Shown here: positions 6,118 through 7,146 of the stretch, one piece after another
How positions within the stretch are numbered: the first letter of the stretch is position 1
Layout of the letters: each line of letters begins with the position of its first letter
Assembly: GCA_001701295.1 (NCBI GenBank)
Contig: DAAV01000010.1
Location: 1,912 to 9,057 of the forward strand
Origin: Bacteroidales bacterium H10
GTDB lineage: Bacteria; Bacteroidota; Bacteroidia; Bacteroidales; Muribaculaceae
DNA: 7,146 nucleotides
Direction: 5' to 3'
Notes under the pieces: model-generated
The model's input: only the letters and a program-made list of their open reading frames with translations
Told to the model about the DNA's origin: nothing
Databases searched by the model: none
Program-made: the position numbers and the translations under genes

Positions 6118-6358
6118 AAAATACGCTTCAATCTACTTGAAGATTTCCGACATCGCCGTAATCCTCGATATTCCGGCTGATGTGCTTCGCGAAGACATCG
6201 CCGACAGAGGCACCGACGTCAGCAAGGCTTACCGTCGTGGCAAAGCCGCCTCTAAGGTCAAGCTCCATTCTCAGGAAATGATGCTTGCACAGGTCGGCTC
6301 GCCGCTCGCTATCGAGAACGCTCACCGCAATTTATTGGATATGGAAGATGATGAATAG
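6083..6358 (+). CDS. Small HTH protein, candidate phage terminase small subunit
   Basis: 91 aa from the ATG at 6083. A longer reading from 5978 is possible, but its extra 35 residues lie inside the PLD-like gene, are Arg/Ser/Leu-rich and look like a frame shadow, so I choose 6083. The protein is mostly helical. EKYASIYLKISDIAVILDIP (11-30) followed by ADVLRED looks like a helix-turn-helix, and RRGKAASKVKLHSQEMML plus GSPLAIENAHRNLLDMEDD resembles small DNA-packaging proteins of Bacteroidales Mu-like phages. Small terminase subunits recognise phage DNA and hand it to the large subunit, usually encoded just downstream. Here the next gene is an unrelated AT-rich one, so the large subunit, if present, lies beyond the window. 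A transcriptional regulator is the alternative. Confidence 0.68.
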   Translation: MTYSETELQQIEKYASIYLKISDIAVILDIPADVLREDIADRGTDVSKAYRRGKAASKVKLHSQEMMLAQVGSPLAIENAHRNLLDMEDDE

Positions 6359-6370
6359 CAGAATTTTTAC

Positions 6371-6378
6371 TAACTTTG
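6371..6378 (+). promoter_or_regulatory. Bacteroides-type -7 box for the secreted duplicated-domain gene
   Basis: TAACTTTG, followed by CG, lies 31 bases before the ATG at 6410 and 12 bases after the stop of the HTH gene. It fits TAnnTTTG fully and is the same octamer used by the other two AT-rich genes. A -33 TTTG is not evident; the sequence upstream is the end of the HTH gene. Readthrough from the phage operon is also possible because the orientation is the same. Confidence 0.6.
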
Positions 6379-6409
6379 CGTTTATCAATGGCATGAATAC
6401 CTTTTTACT

Positions 6410-7146
6410 ATGCGCAAATATCTTAAATATATTTTTCCTTTTGTCTGTGTAATCTTCATTACACACTCAATTACGGCTAAAAACAGTAGAATTGACCGCT
6501 TTGCAGAAGTGGTGGATTCTATACACAGCTCTATGGTATTCCCTTATAATGTAGCACCGGGGATAGTTCTTACCAATATTGGTGTGGATAAAAATGATAA
6601 ACTACTTGTTATAAACTATACCCTTAATCCTGAATTTGTTGAGAGTGTTATTAAAAACGCTTCTTCTGAAAACGGGATAGCTCAACTACTGACTGGCTAC
6701 GATGAGATATTCTCTATTTCAATGATTGATGCCGAAGCAGGATTCTGGACGATAGTTACTTATCCAACAGCAGATGGATTAAATAAAACCCAATTTGTTA
6801 CAGTTCCTGCGTCTGCAATCCCCATAGTCTACTCCAAACTTAAAAACGGCGACTTTTCTTCTCTTAAACCATATTTGGAAATGTTGGAGTATACATTTTC
6901 AAATATGAAGTTCCCGTTGAAAGTCGTTAACGGAGTCTATTTAATCAACGGGTTTATTAAAGATAAAGAAGCTAATTGGGTATATAGAATTGAAGGTGAT
7001 GTTGATTCATCAAATATCACTGATGAGATTATCCAACATAATCGTTTGGCTCTAATAAATAATTTGCGTGCTAATATAAACCCCGATTATTTAATTGAAA
7101 TTGAAGAAAAAGGAATAACTTTGCATTATTCCTATCTTAACGACAA
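6410..7146 (+). CDS. Secreted protein of unknown function with tandem domain duplication (C-terminus cut off)
   Basis: The ATG at 6410 opens a frame of at least 245 codons that runs off the right edge without a stop. Residues 1-23 (MRKYLKYIFPFVCVIFITHS, then ITA) form a signal peptide with cleavage likely after Ala23, and no lipobox is seen, so the product is periplasmic or secreted. I do not recognise the family. Two copies of one domain are visible: about 34-120 and about 158-245. Matching parts are SSMVFPYNVAPGIVLTNIGV (40-59) and FSNMKFPLKVVNGVYLINGF (163-182), then a beta strand, a helix with Ile/Leu spacing, and a final beta segment (DAEAGFWTIVTYPTAD against EIEEKGITLHYSYLND). The gene is AT-rich compared with the preceding phage genes and has its own promoter, so it looks like cargo. 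A chromosomal gene just past a prophage end is the alternative. Confidence 0.72.
   Translation, partial: MRKYLKYIFPFVCVIFITHSITAKNSRIDRFAEVVDSIHSSMVFPYNVAPGIVLTNIGVDKNDKLLVINYTLNPEFVESVIKNASSENGIAQLLTGYDEIFSISMIDAEAGFWTIVTYPTADGLNKTQFVTVPASAIPIVYSKLKNGDFSSLKPYLEMLEYTFSNMKFPLKVVNGVYLINGFIKDKEANWVYRIEGDVDSSNITDEIIQHNRLALINNLRANINPDYLIEIEEKGITLHYSYLND

Overview
The window reads as part of the virion-assembly region of a bacteriophage or prophage of a Bacteroidota host, most likely a gut Bacteroidales with a fairly GC-rich genome. The host call rests on three things: promoter elements of the Bacteroides type (TAnnTTTG) in front of gene blocks, weak or absent Shine-Dalgarno sequences, and structural proteins resembling those of Bacteroidales (some Mu-like) phages. 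No integrase, transposase, attachment site, portal or large terminase lies in the window, so lifestyle and integrity cannot be decided. No tRNA, rRNA or CRISPR array was seen.

Layout. (1) 1-702, minus: a DUF3800-family gene, cut off by the left edge, visibly AT-richer than the phage genes. (2) 802-4093, plus: a tight run of GC-rich genes: ClpP-like prohead protease with a C-terminal scaffold-like region, major capsid protein, a 191-aa probable virion protein (perhaps a tail tube), and a phosphoribosyltransferase-like protein. (3) 4105-4869, minus: an AT-rich gene for an exported TlpA-like thioredoxin. (4) 4973-6358, plus: three overlapping or nearly overlapping GC-rich phage genes: a conserved phage protein with a basic tail, a PLD-like protein with a degenerate HKD motif, and a small HTH protein that resembles a small terminase subunit. 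(5) 6410-7146, plus: an AT-rich gene for a secreted protein with a tandemly duplicated domain, cut off by the right edge.

How it fits together. The GC-rich genes form the morphogenesis programme. The three AT-rich genes interrupt it and look like cargo (morons): each has its own TAACTTTG promoter, two run against the phage genes, and two encode exported proteins that would act in the cell envelope of a lysogen rather than in the virion. The most notable structure is regulatory. The two divergent intergenic regions (703-801 and 4870-4972) share one layout: a cargo -7 box pointing left, then a shared block TTTTCC(T)GTCTTTTA, exactly 19 bases, then TAATTTYGTGG pointing right into the phage genes. 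This looks like a repeated phage promoter, interleaved with the cargo promoter, that restarts phage transcription after each antisense cargo gene.
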